From the NCBI GenBank assembly GCA_902702965.1, contig CACRXP010001019.1, positions 44,752-108,751 on the forward strand: a stretch of DNA of 64,000 nucleotides, written 5' to 3'. Of the stretch, positions 60,608 through 64,000 are shown in pieces (positions within the stretch are counted from its first letter, which is position 1; each line of letters begins with the position of its first letter). The position numbers were made by a program, and so were the translations under genes. Under the pieces are notes generated by a model. The model was not told the origin of the DNA and searched no databases. It saw only the letters and a list, made by a program, of their open reading frames with translations. The stretch comes from Spirometra erinaceieuropaei (taxonomy: Eukaryota > Platyhelminthes > Cestoda > Diphyllobothriidea > Diphyllobothriidae).

Positions 60608-60910
60608 ATAGAATGGAAAACGTTCGTGGATGAGATATAATGCCTTTTGGAAGATGATAGGTAGGAATGCAGTATAAATTGCAAATGTGCATCCATTATG
60701 GCGCAGTCGTGCTACCGCGTGATAAAGAAAAATATACTGAGCTGAAAGGTACCATACAAACAGCTTAGGTACATGCTAAAAGCCCGGGCAAGTGTTTCGC
60801 CGATTTTCCGTCGCTGCATGGCGCAGCTGCGTTAGATGAAATCATAGGAGGTTCAAGTAGTTTTTGCCTATGGGTTTACTTACTAATATTGCAAGCAAAG
60901 TCAAATAACA

Positions 60911-61138
60911 GTGACGTCACACGATCTGGCCTATTTGTCGCACGTAATAATACCGTACTCGTTTGACTTAAAGCCGCCCAATTACGTTCGACTCACAAGA
61001 ACAGTCAGTAGACGTGTCTTGACTGCTTTCAAAAGGCAATTAGGCGAGCATACGTCTGCTTTCCATGCATCCTCTTCAGGCCTGTACGTTTCTAGAACAA
61101 TTGAGGCAATAGATAGGAAGATGCGACCATGTGAATAA
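60911..61138 (+). CDS. 75-codon ORF of the repeat unit, unknown
   Basis: It contains LTRTVSRRVLTAFKRQLGEH and VSRTIEAIDRKMRPCE. The same residues are encoded near 52,300-52,470 and 48,970-49,130, but with in-frame stops (DL*PP). Shared frame over three copies suggests an ancestral coding region. Function unknown. Confidence 0.35.
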   Translation: MTSHDLAYLSHVIIPYSFDLKPPNYVRLTRTVSRRVLTAFKRQLGEHTSAFHASSSGLYVSRTIEAIDRKMRPCE

Positions 61139-61740
61139 TTATGTTATAGGTCGTGTTTCGGATGAAAAATGAAACATCTTAATTCTGGTTAGCGCCAGGA
61201 GAATGGTAGGCACTGGGACGAGTGATCATGTGTGCATGGCTGACAAGCTGGTTTTAAGCCATGGAAACTGTGGGACCTGTATGTAGTACTTCTGTGAGCC
61301 TAGAATTGGTTTGCATAGCCTGATTACAGCCGCCTAGGTCGCAGTTAACAGACACTACCCAACTAGTTTTGGACAGCCTGACAGAGCATGATGAATCACT
61401 CGAGAGGTTTGTCTGGCGTGTACAGGGTTGTCTGTGTCTACCGTGTGCACGAAGATAGGGCTGTTGATGTTCTTTACTCGACTGCCTTGTTCGGGTTATA
61501 ATTGCTGTAGTTCAGGGTTCCATTTCGATGGAAGGTCATTTTCGAACAAGAAATTCATGGACGTCGTACTAGCAGCTTCAGCGTACACATGTTTGGCAGT
61601 CCAATACTTTAAAGTGACATTCTGTGCACATTTTACATACCTCGTTGCACAAGCTTACGTGCTTAAGTTAAATGGACACACCTTAGTGGCCTAAGATACT
61701 CCTTATTGCCAGAAGGTCTACTTTAAATCAAAAACGCAGG

Positions 61741-62274
61741 TGTTATGTTTTCTGTCAGAAAATGCAACAACTTGGACGATTTGTTGATGTTTCCCTCCAG
61801 GCAACTCCTTCTCACATCCATGCTGAACTTCTGTTACTTTGAATTTCAAGATAGCGCTCCTGACTACACAGAAGTCAGACGTACCTTGTCTCACTTATTT
61901 TCTCCTTCGCCCTCTGTCTGCACTCAATTGGTTGATGACTTTAATAGGGAATTTTCCCTTGCAAACTGCCATGGTGTGCTCAAACGATGTTGGAGTAATT
62001 CATAGCCCAATTGCCGTTTAAACTACCTTCCAGTTATTGTCAATCAGAATTTTGGGAGTTTTTGAATTTTAACCCGTACGACTGATGTTACTTGTTGACA
62101 GATTTGGACGGTACATTAAAATTGTACCCGTTGACCAAGTATCGACTTACATCAGACTTACATACCGAGCGTAAAGTATTACAGAGTGCTCAAGATAGTA
62201 TAAAACCGTCATCTTGACGGCTTTGAAGATCAGATAACCCTTGATGTGTCGTAATCCTAATAATTGATGTTTAC
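61741..62274. other. Unassigned, with an 86-codon ORF
   Basis: ORF 61,745-62,005 (plus) includes SVCTQLVDDFNREFSLANCH. It is protein-like in composition but unrecognised; splice signals are not clear. Confidence 0.3.
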
Positions 62275-62390
62275 CTGTTTGCAACGGAGCCTGTTTGTCT
62301 TGCGAAACATCATGAAGCTGTTGGGCAACCATCAAGTTCAGCCGGAGGTAGTGGTCAACTTCTACAAACCACGGGAAAGTCTGAAAACTT
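62275..62390 (-). CDS. Putative internal exon
   Basis: On the minus strand an acceptor-like TTTTCAG is followed by an open frame TFPWFVEVDHYLRLNLMVAQ...QLHDVSQDKQAPLQTG and a donor CAG/GTAAAC. The residues look like a real protein segment, but no neighbouring exon was found in the window and I do not recognise the family. Confidence 0.35.
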
Positions 62391-62551
62391 GCATAGGTAC
62401 TGAAGATTGGTCAGATTCTTATCAACAACTTACTCAACTTCAAGGCACGAAAACTGAGCGTATTCAAAAATTCTGGCAAATTTGAATAAGTCATTCGACT
62501 CAGAAGATTGGGCGATCTTGTTTATACTGCAAGTCGACCCAAACCTGACGA

Positions 62552-63551
62552 CAGTAGGTGGGCTAACTCATGAGATGTCAGCCGAAATTCCGAAATGCGT
62601 TTTCGTTTCGGAAAGATTAATTAAGTGAAGTTGGGAAAATATTCAGCCTGAAATTATTACATTCTATTTATAATATTTCAGTTACCTCAGGATGACGGCT
62701 TTCAAATGAATTTCCTTATAGCTGCATGAGAAAACCACACTCTGTAATAAACGACTTCTTCTGTAGCATGAATTTTTATAATTGATGTTCAATGCTCCTA
62801 AAAGTCCAGTTGTATTTCCTGGAAAACATACATAAAAATATTCATTCCTTCCCTCATTCTGAAGATAATTACGTCTTTTTCTATGTTTATACTCGAAGGA
62901 TGGGTATAATTTTGATTTTAAAAACTTTTCCAATTCCCGAATAATGTTGAATCCGCTCTACCGTCACACTTGAATTCATAGTTTTAAAACTACACGCCGT
63001 ATATTTTCCGCGTAGGGAAAACCACACATTTCTCTACGGTATTGTGAGGAGACCATATGTGTTCATAAAATGTAGCAGTGGATTTGATCCATATTGTTAA
63101 GTTTACAAGCCGCATTGGTAAATGCAGATATAGGGCAATTTATGAACGGCCATTTCACGGTATTTACATGTCCCACAAGTAGAAACTATTTAAAAACCGA
63201 ATTATGTTTCTTCTTCGAGTATAAAATTGGAAAAAGACGTCATTTTCTACCGAATGGACTAAAAATAAATATTGTCATGCATTTTCTCCATGAAATATAA
63301 TAAAACATTTAGGAGCATCGAAAATCAATGAAAACATTGCTTGCTTCTTATGTAGTGCTTTGTTACAGAGTGTAGTTTTTGCATGCAGCCGAAAGGAGGT
63401 TAGTTCGAAAGCCGGCATCCTGCGGTAACTAAAATATTATAGATTTATTTTGCAGACCGACTAGTTTTACAACGTTACTTATTTAACCTTTTCGAAACAA
63501 AAGTGCATTTCGGAATTTCGGTCGAAATTTCATGAGTTAGCACACATACTG
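62552..63551. mobile_element. Long-TIR element, full length
   Basis: It starts CAGTAGGTGGGCTAACTCATG and ends GAGTTAGCACACATACTG/TA. The two halves are inverted (AGCCGGCATCCTGCGG right, its inverse left). The centre has CATATGTGTTCATAAAATGTAGCAGTGG as in 11,370-11,400. No ORF. Confidence 0.8.
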
Positions 63552-64000
63552 TAGACTTACGTCTTTCGGTGGGACCCCATATTTCGGCCAGGTTTGAGTG
63601 TTGGCTGTACTCAAGCCATGATCTTGCTGTCTTGAGTTAAAATGTCACCGGGGCCGCCGTGTTTTTGCAACTTGGTCAAGTTAATTAAATATGTGTATTT
63701 TTCGGAATTAAATGTGGGGCTGTAGGCAGGCATCTGCACTTGCGGTGCATGCATAGCAAAGACACTTCTTTGATGGGACCCAGACGGGTCTTTAATAAAT
63801 AAAAAGTATTATTATTAACCTCTGATATTGCACCCAGTGAATGTGATAAAGGCCGATGGACGAAAACATTGCTGTACATTCTTTCAACTTATCACGTTGT
63901 GTGACATTTACAAGTATATACACCGAAGGCCTAGAGAAACATAAACGTATAGTTGACGTACACAATTCACGGTGCCAGAGGGAGCCTGTGTTTACTTTAT
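63552..64000. other. Right end with LINE-like tail
   Basis: 63,700-63,820 ends GTCTTTAATAAATAAAAAG then ATTATTATTA, typical of the 3' end of a 5'-truncated non-LTR element on the plus strand. The remainder is unassigned. Confidence 0.4.

Larger units (their letters stand above)
60061..61740. repeat. Composite repeat unit, copy U3
   Basis: Best preserved copy of the unit in U1 and U2. It includes a degenerate antisense hammerhead-like block (60,252-60,292: CGGAAGC and CCGACGA replace GAAA and CTGACGA), ORF 60,317-60,607, the GCTGC/GCAGC stem and ORF 60,911-61,138. Confidence 0.8.

Overview
The window is animal nuclear DNA with no bacterial gene organisation: there are no operons or ribosome-binding sites, the exons are short with GT/AG introns, and almost every base can be assigned to an old, broken transposable element or is unassigned. 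Penelope-like elements (PLEs) with GIY-YIG ends, CR1/jockey-type LINE tails, a tRNA-Lys-like SINE and degenerate TTAGGG repeats would fit a flatworm, perhaps a pseudophyllidean tapeworm. That assignment is inference from repeat content, not from a marker gene.

Layout. Positions 1-18,440 (copy A) and 22,595-37,740 (copy B) are two direct copies of one segmental duplication, offset by about 22.6-23.4 kb in the left half. The left half (A 1-10,560; B 22,595-34,080) is near collinear. It carries LINE reverse-transcriptase remnants, a SINE, PLE 3' halves and two tandem copies of an unrecognised two-exon gene. A also holds about 5 kb of inverted-repeat elements (10,570-15,540) that B lacks. B holds a 1,011-bp insertion with 8-bp target duplications (22,975-23,985), a 446-bp foldback insertion (32,618-33,063), a PLE reverse-transcriptase piece and a LINE flanked by inverted copies of a repeat here called E. 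Between A and B lie an antisense PLE reverse transcriptase (21,273-22,144) and more repeat debris.

From 40 to 48 kb there are long-TIR elements flanked by TA, a CR1-like LINE end, a LINE nested in a TIR element, and a head-to-head degenerate telomere-like repeat. From 48.6 to 61.7 kb a composite PLE-tail unit occurs three times, one copy bordering an 802-base assembly gap. The remainder (53-59.4 kb and the right end) is mostly unassigned.

Genes. The best host-gene candidate is the four-copy family at 3,674-4,323, 7,055-8,630, 27,082-27,731 and 30,471-31,891, all on the minus strand. Every copy has a 246-bp exon joined in phase 0 to a 303-bp exon, and every copy is open. I cannot name its function. 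The other long ORFs are transposon fragments or cannot be told from chance. No rRNA, functional tRNA or CRISPR array was seen.
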